Source of the DNA: Bursaphelenchus xylophilus
Lineage: Eukaryota; Nematoda; Chromadorea; Rhabditida; Aphelenchoididae
Assembly: GCA_904066235.2 (NCBI GenBank)
Contig: CAJFCV020000004.1
Location: 11,532,001 to 11,596,000 of the forward strand
Length of the DNA stretch: 64,000 bases
Direction: 5' to 3'
This document shows, piece after piece, positions 21,513 through 33,228 of this stretch. Each line of letters starts with the position of its first letter. Within the stretch, counting starts at the first letter, position 1. Position numbers and translations under genes: made by a program. The notes under the pieces are model-generated. The model was not told the DNA's origin and did not search any database. It worked only from the letters and a program-made list of their open reading frames with translations.

Positions 21513-22783
21513 AATGGCTCCGGCAAAAAATTTCAAGCCGCGTATCGGGTATTTTGTAAAATTGCTCGAACTTTTTGTTAGAAAAAATAGAAACAGCACC
21601 CACAGTTTTGACACAATTTGAGCAAGATGAAGGCGCCACAATTCAAGGTTCTACCCTATAAACCAAGCTCTCCTTTGCCCACGATTAATTCAACATCAGA
21701 AATCGTCATTTTTTCGTGCCTGGTTTCACGACGAGCTGCAAAAACACCATGTAATTTACTATTTAGAAACGGGCATTTAAAGTCTGTTTCTAATACCAAT
21801 GATAATTACAAGTCATCAACCAAGTTATTAATAGACTTCTGCAAGGTTTTCACATGAATCTTCTCCCGAAATTTCCCCAAACTTCCCGCCCTGCAAAAGG
21901 CGGCACTCGAATCCAAAACGCATCCTTTATCATTTTCTCCCAAAATTAATTCCACTTGCATGTATGCGCAATAATTAAAACTGGAAATTATTAGAGCGCC
22001 TGACCTTTGGCAGAGGAATAAATTATAGGGATGTCTGACCAGAAAAAAACATCCATTTCATTGTCGACTCGGAGAGGTGCGTGATAAAAAAAAGTGGAAA
22101 GCGCCTGCGGATATTTTTACGGATTCAGAGATTAGACGGGTCAGCTAAAAACATATGGAAAATAAGATAATTGAAAAAATCAGGCCGTCTAACGCAAAGG
22201 GGGAAGTGGTCGGAGTGCGACGCTCAGATTTTGATGAAACTTGGCATAAACTTAAATTTGGGACGAAAGTTGGTCATCTTTGAAGCTTTATAAAAACCGC
22301 TATGTTGAACCTAACCACACGAAACATATGTCAATATATAGCGTTTTCAACGATTTTCAGGTGATACTAGCACATGCACCAAAACTTTAGCTTTACCTTT
22401 ATAAAATTGCACAACTAAAAAAAACAACACGGTCATATCTCTATATAAGCCAAGTAAGCTTTTTTGACATTTTTTTTTTGCAAATTCTCCCTTAGAAAGT
22501 TTCATTTGGCCTTTTGCTCTCGCTCACCGACAGATGGAGCTCCCAATAAAATCTCAATGATCAGTACAAAAATTTTTGTCATTAAAAATCCCAGCGAAAG
22601 CGAGGGTCGCCAAAAAAATGAAGGAGGAATAAATGAATAAGGAAGGCTTCGGCTAAGTTCTGACGTGCCCCACAATGAACAAAAAAGATTAAAGGAAGCC
22701 ATAGGTTTAAATACGCATAAAAACATTTGGAAGATGATCCGGAATGGATAATGAATGGATTTTGTAATATAAACTAAATAACA
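21513..22783. other. Gene-free stretch
   Basis: AT-rich DNA. GGAGTGCGACGCTCAGATTT near 22213 is a C-family end fragment. No exon pair with matching phase was found. Confidence 0.4.
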
Positions 22784-23232
22784 GGGAAGTACGCCAAGTG
22801 CGACGCTCAGACTTTGATAAAACTTGGCAAAAATTTAGGATTATTTCTTTTATGATATATGCGAGATTTCTGGCTCGCGCTTATCAAAAACGACCGAGAT
22901 TTTTAGATCAAAAGTTGGCAAAAATGTGACGCATTTTTTCGAACTTTGACATGCAAAGTTTCACATCTATTCCGTATAGGGCAATGTTTCAAGAAAAGAT
23001 AAAATTTTTCCGCATAAAAATGGCAAAGGTACGGCCAAAAAATGTTTTTATCTCTGACCACACTCCGCGTTTCACGTACTCTTGCGACGATAAAAATATT
23101 AAAATATCCCGGCGGCGCCTCCGAAGCGCGAGCTAAAACTTTCACGGATTGATATGTGATCCTTACCCGAAGTGTGCGCAAAATTGAAAGAAAATCTGAG
23201 CGTCGCGACGTCGCACTTCGGAAAGTTACCTG
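22784..23232 (+). repeat. Family C repeat, near full length
   Basis: It begins AGGGAAGTACGCCAAGTGCG and closes with GAAAATCTGAGCGTCGCG, then CACTTCGGAAAGTTACCTGT. It has no reading frame. Confidence 0.75.
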
Positions 23233-23324
23233 TTTCAAATTGGAAACCATAAATTTAACCTGAAAGTTGTGATGACTTACAAAATGGACTAACGACTAGC
23301 TATTTCTCGCTTAGATCCGTTCTA

Positions 23325-23762
23325 ACTGTTTTTCCCGCCGAAAGAGTACACTAAGCGCGGAGAGCGACCAGAGAGAGAAACACTTTTTGGCCATAACTTT
23401 GCCAGTTTCGTGCGGAAAAAATTGGTTTTTTGTGGAAACATTACCCTCTACGGTAGAAATCGGCATGAAACTTTTCGTGCCGAAAATTGGCAATAAGTCT
23501 CAAATTTCTCGCTGAATTTCGATCTGAAAATCTCGGGCGTTTCTGCAAACCGAGATTTTTTGTGGAAGCATTACCCTCTGTGGAAGAAATAGGCATGAAA
23601 CTTTTCGTGTCGAAATTCGGCAGTGTCAAATGTTCGCCAACTTTTAATCTAAAAATCTCGGTTGTTTCTGCAAAGCGCGAGCTAGGGCTCTCGCATATAT
23701 TTTAGAAAAAGTCATTCAAGATTTGTGCCAGGTTTCGTCAAAATCTGAGCGTCGCACTTGGA
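23325..23762 (-). repeat. Family C repeat, reverse orientation, internally duplicated
   Basis: The block TGTGGAAACATTACCCTCTA occurs twice, about 110 bases apart, as does the GAAATCGGCATGAAACTTTTCG block. This points to an internal tandem duplication in this copy. Confidence 0.65.
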
Positions 23763-23765
23763 GTA

Positions 23766-23921
23766 TCAGTCTGTCGGAAAAATAACGGCGGATCGTCGCA
23801 TCAAAATGTCTCGCCTCGCCGCTATCGCGCACCAGGTCCCAAGCCGCGGCTTGCAGTCGCAAAGCGATGATGGGCGATTCCGATGCGCGACGATCCGCCG
23901 TTATTTTTCCGACAGACGGAT
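23766..23921. mobile_element. CTGTCGG-type MITE, long perfect-arm variant
   Basis: The arms CTGTCGGAAAAATAACGGCG and GATCGTCGCATC are mirrored almost exactly at the right end. The interior is type B (CCCAAGCCGCGGCTTGC). Confidence 0.85.
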
Positions 23922-24812
23922 ACTTCCCCCTGTAAGCACAACATCTCCAAAGTTCTCTGTCACCCATGAAAGTGCATGAAGTCACATCAAAAAAAAAAAA
24001 CGTTCGCTTGCAATTACACTAACAACTGCTCCGCCTGAAAAAAACCCTCACCCACCAATTTCGCTCCCCCCTTTTAGTGCGAGTTATAAACTTGAGAAAG
24101 AAACTGACACCAGCAATCATAATTGGCCTTCAACAATTACTGGGCGGAAAAAACAAACTAAACGCTTGGCCAACGCAAAAACTTTCCCATTAACCTATTT
24201 TTAGCGGGAATGGGAGCTGAGGAAACCACCCGAAACTATTTTTATGTCATAATATTCTACACCCCCATTGTTACGGAGGGATGTTGCAACGAAAATAATT
24301 TATCAGTTATGTGGAGCGGAGGGTCACGTGAACTCGAGGCACGACAGGGGGGGGGGGCCGGGGAGTTGCCAGTGAGCCACGGTGAGTCAGAAACGATAAA
24401 CTTCAGAGACGAATGCTCAGGGATCGCGGGTTGATGGCTGGAAAATAATGTAAATGACATTTAAATCGGGATGTCCTTATCACAAAGCGGAACGTCGGCC
24501 GTCTATTGTGTAAGAAAGGTCGGAGGACGGGGAAGGGCAGGAATAAGTTATGAAGGAAATGCATGAAATTTGGAATTTTGGGGATCTTTAGTCTGTTCTT
24601 GTAGTCTGGCCAACTTTTTCATCTTCTGACTGTGAGATTGAAAATTAAAAAGTTGATAGAAAGCTACTGCCCGAGGCAAAAACTCCAGGTAATTTTTCAC
24701 AGGTTTTTGTGTTTTGGCGCGTCGCCGAGAAAATCGCGAAAGAAGTGTTTGAACAGTGTATTTGAGCTAAAAACACTTTTAGCACCGTGCATGTTTGTTT
24801 ATTTTTTGCCTT
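23922..24812. other. Gene-free stretch with a G run
   Basis: No exon is supported. A GGGGGGGGG run lies near 24350. Confidence 0.4.
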
Positions 24813-24840
24813 ATCAGTCTGTCGGGAAAATAGCGGCCCA
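24813..24840 (+). repeat. Solo MITE end
   Basis: TCAGTCTGTCGGGAAAATAG is present with no matching right end nearby. Confidence 0.6.
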
Positions 24841-25059
24841 CGTCAATCCAGCGCATTTCCTGAACCGTTTCGAAACTTCGTACCGTTTTCATTGATTTAA
24901 AAGAGAGACGAAATGTCGCGAAATTATCGGCACTTTTTCTCGCCCGAAAAAATTGCTTTTTCTCGAAAAGAAAGAAAAAAGATAAGAAAATGATTTTTTT
25001 ATCGGATAGTGGCATTTCGTTTTGAACGAATCACCAAAAAGAGGCGGGAAATTTTTTGT

Positions 25060-25410
25060 TATACTATTTTGGATTGACGTGCCGCCGGTAGTAGCTGTTC
25101 ATCGTAATGGATTTCAAGTTCATACTGTCAATGTTAGATCAATCCAAAACGAGGGAAAATTGGAGCAATTCAAGAAATCGTTGGAAACGAAAGTGATCAG
25201 CATGAATTCGACATCCCCCTGTGCACTACCGTTTGGGCCCTTCAGGATGAGATGGATCGACAAGAACTTGGGCCTCAGATGGAGCGATCTTACCCTGACC
25301 GGACAATGGAAACCATTATGATTCACTCCATGATTTTTTTGCATGTGATTAGTGAAATTGAAACGTCTGAAAAGTGCCGCCGGTCGCCGCGCCTTGGAAT
25401 CTCCGAGGCT
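25060..25410 (+). pseudogene. Coding-like stretch, frame-broken; function unknown
   Basis: One frame reads MDFKFILSMLDQSKTRENWS from about 25110. After a stop and frame change a second block reads DEMDRQELGPQMERSYPDRT from about 25246. Both look protein-like and are GC-richer than their flanks. I find no start context or splice pair that links them, and I recognise no family. It may be a decayed gene or part of a transposon. Confidence 0.25.
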
Positions 25411-25920
25411 AAGGTAGTGCAACCCCCAGTTCAGTTCAGCCCCCCCATCACCCAGTACAAACCCCCTCGTCCTTTCTGAACCCCCAAAAATTATCTCAAA
25501 GAATTAATCCAAGTTGTAAGATCCAGCAACAGCGCTCCAGAAAGCGTCAATGAAAGCTTGATGAGAAGGAACGTTTTAGGTCAAGCTCCCTACGTTTTAC
25601 AACGAAAAAGTTTTACAAAGTTTTACAAGTTTTACAACCCTACGTTTTGTTAGATCAAGCCCTCCAACGTCGATATTTCCGACATGACAACCAGCTTCGA
25701 AGGAGAAGAACAAGGAGAATGAACAAATCGTTTCAGAATTTACATTTTGCTCAAATTTGCATTTTTTGTATTATTATAATTTTTTTGTTATGGGGGGAAG
25801 GGGTGACCCCATTTCACCCGGGTGTAAAATGGGCAAGACAGTGGGGGTTTGAACTACCAAAGCCCCGAATCTCCCATAACAGCGTTGCGACAAACAAGCT
25901 GCCGTACACATGACTATCAA
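25411..25920 (+). repeat. Family J repeat (inverse copy at 28640-29015)
   Basis: Landmarks are GCAACCCCCAGTTCAGTTCA, CACCCAGTACAAACCCCCTC, AATTAATCCAAGTTGTAAGA and TGGGGGTTTGAACTACCAAA. The same blocks occur reversed at 28640-29015. Confidence 0.7.
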
Positions 25921-26169
25921 TAAGTTTTTTTTCTACAACACTTACGTCAAAAATGACTTCTTGCATCAAAACCGTTAAAATATCGAGTTTTCGGCAAAAA
26001 ATTCTTTGCAATAATTTTCCAAAATAACCGTTCTTTGTCCAAAAATAGCAATAGTTATGCTGTTTCAGAATGTCCACGGAAAGAAGAAAGTAAAGTAAAT
26101 TTAATCACAGCAGCGCTTAAATATTCGGGTAACAAACAAGGGCGGCAAAGAAAAATCTCTCGTCATGAT

Positions 26170-26270
26170 CCAGTGGGGGACCTAATCCATTGGCAAAAAA
26201 CGTAACGTTTTGCATCCGGAAAGTATCAAAAATGTGGCAAAATGCTTCCCTCTCCAAGTGAAAAAACTTC
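26170..26270. repeat. Half of a family D element
   Basis: GGGGACCTAATCCATTGGC through CCTCTCCAAGTGAAAAAACT is present; the inverted right half is missing. Confidence 0.7.
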
Positions 26271-26754
26271 GTTTAGAAGCCAATCATCGCTGATTTTTCC
26301 AACAGTCAGTTTTCAACAGACTAACCAATTTATTATACCTAACGCTTCTCTCAACGACTCAATTAACTTATTGTTAGGTCTGCAAATACGAAATTTTGTT
26401 AGACAAGGACAAAAAAATTTATTGAAAACCTCATGGGAAAGACAGCGCGATTTCCAGCGGAAAAGGTTAGCCCCAACTTAACGCCGAGTGTGTGAAAGCA
26501 CTTAATTGCAAAGAGAAATGCTCAAGACAAGCGTGTGCATTATATTTGCACGCCCAATTTCGCGGTGGGATAAGTAATCGAAAACAAACATCGCGAACGT
26601 CAGGTTAGGGAGTGGACTTGTGTCCTGGTCTCGTACTCGGAAATGGAGTAATAATAAAGGGGTTGGAAAAAAATATTTTTTGCGTATTTATTCTGCAGAT
26701 TTTGAGGAGAGAGCACACGGTGATGTAAGATCAGTGTTACACGTCAAACTGACA
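26271..26754. other. Intergenic DNA, nothing recognised
   Basis: The plus-strand reading at 26242-26481 starts inside the D element and is not supported as a gene. Confidence 0.35.
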
Positions 26755-27140
26755 AAGGAAGTACCCGAAGTGCGACGCTCAGATTTTCTTTAAATTTTAC
26801 ACACATATCGGGCATAGACTAGGTGTTAATTCCTGAAAGATTTAGCTCGCGCTTTCCAGGCGCCGCCGAGATATCGAGCGATTTTTGTGGCCAAAAGAGT
26901 ACACTAAACGCGGAGAGCGGTCAGAGAGAGAAACACTTTTTGGCCATAACTTCGCTAGTTTCGTGCGGAAAAAATTGGTTTTTTATGGAAATATTACCCT
27001 TTACGGTAGAAATAGGTACGAAACTTTTCGTGCCGAAAATTGGCAAAAAGTCTCTAATTTCTCGCCGACTTTCGATCTAAAAATCTCTGTTGTTTCTGCA
27101 AAGCGCGATCTAGAATTCTCGCATATATTTTAGAAAACAT
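26755..27140 (-). repeat. Family C repeat, reverse orientation
   Basis: The order of landmarks (GAAGTACCCGAAGTGCGACG, CCGCCGAGATATCGAGCG, AACGCGGAGAGCGGTCAGAG, TTGTTTCTGCAAAGCGCG) is that of the C family read backwards. Confidence 0.7.
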
Positions 27141-27423
27141 TGTTCCAAATTTGGGCTATTTTGCAGAGGGCATTTTTGTTTTTTTTTGCGATAAATTCCC
27201 AAGACTTTTTTCGAGGTGTATATGACATAAGACGACAGGAACTCCGCATGTATAGCGCTAATCCGGATAAGAAAGTGGGTTTCCGCTGGAAAATAATTTT
27301 TAGCAAGAAAAGCTAAGAAAAGCTTATGTGTTTTATTTAACCTACAATCTGGAAAGATATGGCCATAAAACTGCTTTGTCATCGTCTTATGGCCTTTCAA
27401 TCGCCTCCCGAGATCGTTGAGAC

Positions 27424-27570
27424 TAGTCTGTTGGGAAAATAATGAGCCCAACGCCGCTGCGCCGACCGTGCCGCTGAGGTGAGAAGCATTACCGTCGCGC
27501 AAGTCATTTTCTTGGCGGCGATGCGATTTTCGATGTGGCAGAGTGCTCATTATTTTCGCGATAGACTGAT
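27424..27570. mobile_element. CTGTCGG-type MITE, type A
   Basis: The ends read AGTCTGTTGGGAAAATAATG and TCATTATTTTCGCGATAGAC. The interior has GGCGGCGATGCGATTTTCGA. Confidence 0.75.
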
Positions 27571-27630
27571 ATCTCAGCAGCCAAAATACGAAGTCGAGTT
27601 TTTTTTTTAGAAAAAAACTATGCATACACA

Positions 27631-27893
27631 TACAGTGGGGGACCTGATCCAATGGCAAAAAAGGTTCCATTTTGCATCCAGGAAGTATCAAAAAATGTGG
27701 CAAAATACCTCCCTCTCCAAGTGAAAAAACTCCGATTTCAAAAGTGCGCCCTCTCTTCTTGTGAGGGCGCGCTCTTCGAAATGAAGTTTTTTCCCTTGGA
27801 GAGGGAAGCATTTTGCCACATTTTTGATACTTCCCGGACGCAAAATGGTAGGTTATTTGCCACTGGATTAGGTCCCCCGCTGTATGGCCCATA
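27631..27893. repeat. Palindromic family D element, complete
   Basis: The left half (GTGGGGGACCTGATCCAATG) and right half (CACTGGATTAGGTCCCCCGC) mirror each other around GGGCGCGC-type loop sequence. Confidence 0.8.
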
Positions 27894-28499
27894 GATAGTT
27901 TTGCAAGTAAGTTTCCAACCTTCTCCAACGTCAGCAGCTTTTCAAAACTTTCAAAAAGGCCTTGACAACCGCCCTTCCCATATTTATACACCCAAGTTGA
28001 CCTCAAAAGTACCCCAAAAAAAATCCAGCTCGCCCTTGGATTAGCTTATTAACCCCCCAACTTTTTGAGGAACCAAAACATTTGAACCCAATCCGCTTGA
28101 TGAGTGGACACATAAGCCTCGGAGGGCTTAAGCAAGTCCATCCGGCACGCTTTCCAATGTTCTTTGTCTTCTTAAAAAGTGTGATTGGTTCGAAACAAAA
28201 AAAAGACGGTTCGAAAGAGCCCAGTGCCCTCCCGAAAAGATGATCTCAATGAACAGAGAACGTCAGCTTTTGTGGGATTTTTTAAAAACCGAAGGCCGGC
28301 CGGGTCGTAAATTTGGAAAACAGAATTTGGAAGGTGTAAAAAGATTTGGCGGGCGGTTGGGGGAGGACTTAGAGGTCGGAAGTGTTCGAAAATGGAGTCA
28401 AAGGATGCAGAAGTGTGCCTTTTATTTTATGGTAATCATTTTACGGTCTACTAACCCGTTCGTGTATTTAATGGAAAGAATTCGGCGACATACACTCGC
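27894..28499. other. Intergenic stretch, no supported gene
   Basis: A plus-strand ORF from 28240 has no splice support and runs into the family F repeat. Confidence 0.35.
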
Positions 28500-28640
28500 T
28501 GGAAAATTCAGGGTGCGAGCGATAGCCCAAAAAATCTTATTGCACGGTGCAAAAAGCAAGAAATTTCACAGTGCAAAGTTATCTTTTGTTTTCACACAGT
28601 GCAGTCGCTGCGATCAGTCCAGCGACTTTGTGAACTGAAT
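28500..28640. repeat. Family F fragment (GCACGGTGCAA words)
   Basis: TTGCACGGTGCAAAAAG and CACAGTGCAAAG recall the element at 32819-33213. Confidence 0.5.
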
Positions 28641-29015
28641 AGCGCCGTAAAATCTGTTGTTTTTGCCACAAAAAGGCAACATGACTTTCTGGGGCTTCGG
28701 TAGTTCAGCCCGCCCACGAAAGGTAGTTCAAACCCCCACTGTTTTGCCCGTTTCACACCCCACATAATGAACAAATTAGAATAATACAAAAAATTCAAGT
28801 GGGGGTTTGATCTACTACGTTGGGGGTTTGATCTAAAACGTAGGGGGCTTTTTCTAAAACGGAGGGGCTTGATCTAAAACGTAGGGGGCTTGTGCTGGAC
28901 CATACAACTTGGTTTAATCCTTTGAAATAAATTTAGGGGTTCAGAATGGACGGGGGGGGGGGGGTTGTACTGGGTCATGGGGGCTAAACTGGACTGGGGG
29001 TTGTACTACCTTAGC
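28640..29015 (-). repeat. Family J repeat, reverse orientation, with a long G run
   Basis: It contains tandem variants of GGGGGTTTGATCTA-AACGTA, a poly-G run near 28956 and GGACTGGGGGTTGTACTACC. It matches 25411-25920 reversed. Confidence 0.7.
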
Positions 29016-29037
29016 CCCGACTTTCTTTACCTCTTAC

Positions 29038-29487
29038 AAGGGAAGTACCCCAAGTGCGTCGGTCAGATTTTGATCAAACTTGGCATAAATTTAAAAAAAA
29101 TTTTTTAAAAATATATGCGAGAATCCTAGCTCGCGCTTTGCAGAAACAACTGAGATTTTTAGATGGAAAGTTGGCGAAAATTTTACATTTTCTGTCGAAT
29201 TTCGCCACGAAAAGTTTCATTCCTATTTCCACTATAGGGGGTAACGTTTCCACAAAAAATCAATTTTTTCTGCACGAAACTAGCAAAGTTATGGCCAAAA
29301 AGTGTTTCTCTCTCTGACCGCTCTCCGCGTTTAGCGTACCCTCTCTGCGGCAAAGATGGTTCAATATCTCGACGGCGCTTGCAAAGCGCGAGTTAAAACT
29401 TTTAGGAATCAATATTTAGTCCTTGCCCAACGCGCGTACAAAATTTAAAAAAAGTCTGAGCGTCGCACTTGGGGCACTTCCCTTGTT
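29038..29487 (+). mobile_element. Family C element, best full-length copy
   Basis: Inverted ends read AAGGGAAGTACCCCAAGTGC at the left and GCACTTGGGGCACTTCCCTT at the right, continuing into the GACGCTCAGATTTT word on both sides. It is about 450 bases with no coding capacity, as expected of a MITE. Confidence 0.8.
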
Positions 29488-31029
29488 ACTGTTCGCGCCA
29501 TGCTGGAAATTTTATCGCAAACGTCGCGGGCAGAAATTGGAGTGAACTCCAATTTTTGCAGAAAAAGGACATGTCTCTAACAGGCAAATTACAGCAATTG
29601 CCTAACCATGTCATATTGAACCCACCAGTAAGGAGGAGGATTCGTTAATCTTAGCTACAAACTCAAAAGTACGAGCGGACTTTGAATTAAATTCGACCAA
29701 GACATAAAAAACATCCGGTTGTCAATTAATTTTCGAAAAAACCTTGAACCTCAATAGAATGCATAGTGGTAAAAAATTGAGGGAAAATTTCCATCATTTT
29801 TTGTCGAAAAATTTGCATAAGATTGATGGTTTTAAATTTTTTCAAAAAGTAGAAACGGCCGGAATTTTTAGATCAAAATTGGATAAAAATCCCCATTTTT
29901 GGCAAATTATGACATAAAAGTTTCATACCTGTTTACCATGGGCAGCAATGCTTCCACAAAGAAATAATTTTTCTCCGTACGAAACTCGCATAGATACGGA
30001 TGAAAAAGCGATTTCCTGTCGCGCTCGCCTACCCTCTCGGCCGCAAAGATGGTTGAATATCTCGGCTGCCCCTGTAAAGCGCAAGTTAAAACTTTCAGAG
30101 ATTGATACGTGACCTTCACCCATATTGTTCATAAAGTTAAAAGAAAATATCAGCGTCGTACTTGAGCTACTTCCGTTGTAAGGCAAAGACAAAAATCGTG
30201 GCGATAAACGCAAAAGAATCGACCAATGACACCTCTGAAGGAACCAAATTTTTACCCTTGAAAAATCGCGGATAATTTGCATCCCATTTTTGACCTTGCA
30301 CATGATATTTTAAGCGAGGATTCCCAGCAATTTTTGGAGCTCTACGGATAAGCCGGCGACAAATCCCGTTGAAGAAAGACTGTAAATGTCACTCGCTGCT
30401 AAGTGAACCCGTATCCGTACAAATCCTAATTGTGGATTAGACAACAAACGTATTTTAGATATTTTTAAGAGTTAACTGTTGAAAATAAGGTGGTATTTGA
30501 GAATGGTAGTTGAAAATAATTTAGGGTTCACCGGAGATAAACTCTGTGGACTCTTGCAGGAAGATTAGAACAGTAGATGAGGCGATGAGGTATTTTTTGA
30601 CATCTGTGTGCAAGGCGGACAAAGCAGTGCGTAAGAAATACGGCACGGTTACTAAAGACTCAAAAAAAAAAAACGCTCAGTAAATTGGGCAGGTATACGT
30701 ATCATATATGATAGAATTCTCGCCGACTTCAGGCAGCGACAAACCTTGTACTAACCCCATTTGCGGTTAGTACCACCCTCATTATCCCGTTCTTCTAACA
30801 ACCCCGAAATCCCATGGGAGTGACATAATAACCATATTTCTCCCATGTTTATATTTAAGTCTAGTAACAAAGTAAGCCGACTGAATCATAATTATTTTGA
30901 CATCTTGCGGTTTAATTTACCGGATTAGGCAAGAGCTAACGATAAGTAAACAGACAAAGGCGCTCTACGCAAAGCATAATCCGGGATGATGTCAATAAAA
31001 ATATAATGTTACAAAACCAGGAGAGATAT
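29488..31029. other. Repeat-derived and AT-rich DNA
   Basis: 29840-30182 is another C-family copy in degraded form (CTCGCATAGATACGGATG, AAGCGCAAGTTAAAACTTTC). The rest, 30183-31029, shows no gene. Confidence 0.45.
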
Positions 31030-31179
31030 CAGTCTGTCGGGAAAATAGCGGCGGGGAATCGCGCCTTGGAATCGCCTACTTCGCTTTGCTAGCCGCAGCT
31101 GGAAACTTGATGCGCGACTGCACGCTTTTTTCGACGGCATTTTGCTGCAACGACCTGCCACTTTTTCCCGACAGACTGT
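31030..31179. mobile_element. CTGTCGG-type MITE, type B-like
   Basis: It begins TCAGTCTGTCGGGAAAATAG and ends TTTTTCCCGACAGACTG. The interior has GCTAGCCGCAGCTGGAAAC. Confidence 0.75.
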
Positions 31180-31245
31180 TGCTTCTGGATAGCCCATTTT
31201 ATGGCGTGGGAACCGAAATTCCCAAAAAAAAATTCTCGTCTACCG

Positions 31246-32026
31246 TACTGAAAAAGGCGGGCGCACACTTGCGGGCAACCACTTTGCGGGCAACCAGTTT
31301 GCGGGCAAATTTTTTGCGGGCAGCCACTTTGCGGGCAGCCGACATTTGCGGCCAGCACCGGCATTTGCGGGCAGCCTCGAACATTTGCGGGCAGGGTCGA
31401 CAGTTGCGGGCAGCCTGGAAGATTTGCGGGCAGCCGACATTTGCGGGCAACCGAGACCTGATTGTGAGGGTAACAGGGTGGACGTGGAAAAATTACTATG
31501 ATATTTTGGAAATTTGCCGACATTTGCGGGCAGCCGACATTTGCGGGCAACCGGCACTTGGTGATAACAAGGTAGAGGTGAAAAAATTTCTTCGATATTT
31601 TGGAAGTTTTCCGACATTTGCGGGCAGGCAATACTTGCGGGAAGCCGACATTTGCGGGCAACAGTTCCAAAAGTTCCTATACAGTCTGTGTGATTGTTTT
31701 TTCCTGTTGCCCGCAAATGTCGGCTGCCCGCAAGTGTCGGCTGCCCGCAAATGTCGGCAAATTTTCAAAATATCGCAGTAATATTTCCACCTCCAGCCTG
31801 TAACCCTCAGGTGCCGGTTGCCCGCAAATGTCGGTTGCCCGCAAGTGTCGGTTGCCCGCAAGTGTCCCAGGCTGCCCGCAAGTGTCTCAGCTGCCCGCAA
31901 ATGTTTCAGCTGCCCGCAAATGTGACCCCCAAATTTTGCCCGCAAAGTGGTTGCCCGCAAAAAAATTGCCCGCAAACTGGTTGCCCGCAAAGTGGTTGCC
32001 CGCAAGTGTCGCGACGCCCTGAAAAA
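31246..32026. repeat. Large foldback array of GCGGGCA units
   Basis: The left arm (31246-31665) repeats units such as GACATTTGCGGGCAGCC on the plus strand. The right arm (31708-32026) carries the exact inverse (GGCTGCCCGCAAATGTC). Outer boundaries mirror each other (ACTTGCGGGCAACCACTTTG against CAAAGTGGTTGCCCGCAAGT). The left arm holds a duplicated spacer containing GATATTTTGGAA. All six-frame ORFs here (up to 231 codons) are by-products of the repeat. Confidence 0.85.
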
Positions 32027-32373
32027 AAACTGAAAAAATAATAGTGGCATTCTACATCTTTTAATGTTTACTGTCTGTGGTGTTGCAGGACATAAAAAAA
32101 TTGCGACATTTTTGTTTCTCACATATATAATAGAAAGACTCAAAAGTAGCTGTACTCGTCCTTTAAGGCTTATCAACTGCTATAAAACTTAACAGTATCT
32201 TTGCTGAAACTTAACAGGATCTTTGGCGCTTTACTTTTTTGTACTTTACAGTCACGCAAAAATTGGAAATATGTAAAAATATAAGTAGTCAAATAGTCAG
32301 TCCCAGACGACTACATTTGAAAAGTATGCATGCAGGTAAAGTGCACACACTCTAATATAAAGCTTGCTTGCTT

Positions 32374-32530
32374 TCAGTCTGTCGGGAAAATAGTGAGCGA
32401 AATGTGGCGGTGGCAATCGCATCGCCGCATTGAAAGGCAATTTGATTTTTTCGCGAGAAAATTTATTTACTCAGCGGCGATGCGATTTTCGATGCGGCAG
32501 AGTGACCGTTATTTTCCCGACAGACTGATC
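32374..32530. mobile_element. CTGTCGG-type MITE, type A
   Basis: The ends read TCAGTCTGTCGGGAAAATAG and TTATTTTCCCGACAGACTGA; the type A interior is intact. Confidence 0.8.
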
Positions 32531-32610
32531 GTCATTTCTAGTCTCCCACAAATTCCCGAGATATTTTGGAGTAAAAAAATTGGAGTGATGTCGCGCGAAA
32601 ATGCATGTCG

Positions 32611-33228
32611 CACGTCAAACTGAGGAGTCCGGTGACCGGAATAGACCCTTCGCTATCGGTTTTTTACACTTCGTCTTGATTTCGCAGAGAAAGAGAGAAA
32701 AAAGACACGCAAAAGCGTACTCTCTCGCCCTAAAAATTCCCCATTTCTTCCCCCACAAAACGTTTTTTCGCGTCTTTTTTTGGCAAATTGCCAATCCATT
32801 CACCGGACTGTTTTTAGATTACTAGTCGCGGAAAAAAGTCCTGGGAATTTCTCGCGGCCGTCGCGCTCCGAAAAGTTGATTTGTCGCTGCGAAATACGGG
32901 AATCGCGCGCGACAATAAGGCAAAATTAACAAAATTGCACTGTGCAAAAGCACTTTTCGGGTTCATGCACGGTGCGGAGTCGCAGAAAATTCCCAGGACT
33001 TTTTTCCGCGACTAATACTAGTCCGTCCGGAAAGTCGCCGGACGGAAATCGGCGACATGCACTCTGCGAAAACGAAAGTTCACTTTGCACTGTGCAATTT
33101 CATGCCTTTTGCACCGTGCAATAGGCTTTTTTGGGATGTCGCTTGCACCCTGAGTTTTTTCGCACAGTGCAAACGCCAAAAATCAGTCCGGCGACTTTCC
33201 GGAAGGACTAGTATCTCAGTTTGACGTG
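32611..33228. mobile_element. Family E MITE split by a second element
   Basis: The left part 32611-32818 begins CACGTCAAACTGAGGAGTCC and the right end 33213-33228 reads CTCAGTTTGACGTG. Between them sits the family F element. Confidence 0.75.
32819..33213. mobile_element. Family F element nested in family E
   Basis: It is bounded by ACTAGTCGCGG at the left and GGACTAGTA at the right. An inner palindrome runs from TAGTCCGTCCGGAAAGTCGC (about 33019) to CGGCGACTTTCCGGAAGGAC (about 33190-33209). It contains several GCACTGTGCAA and GCACCGTGCAA words. Confidence 0.65.

Noticed and set aside
27110..28006. Minus-strand ORF of 298 codons
   Set aside because: It runs straight through a palindromic D element, a type A MITE and part of a C element; the protein would be translated repeat.
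28240..28638. Plus-strand ORF of 132 codons
   Set aside because: It runs into a repeat that contains GCACGGTGCAA words and has no splice or domain support.
31089..32176. Long open frames in several readings (193-231 codons) rich in Cys, Arg and Ala
   Set aside because: They are produced by the GCGGGCA unit repeated in both orientations; all frames are open for the same reason and none has a start, splice or domain signal.
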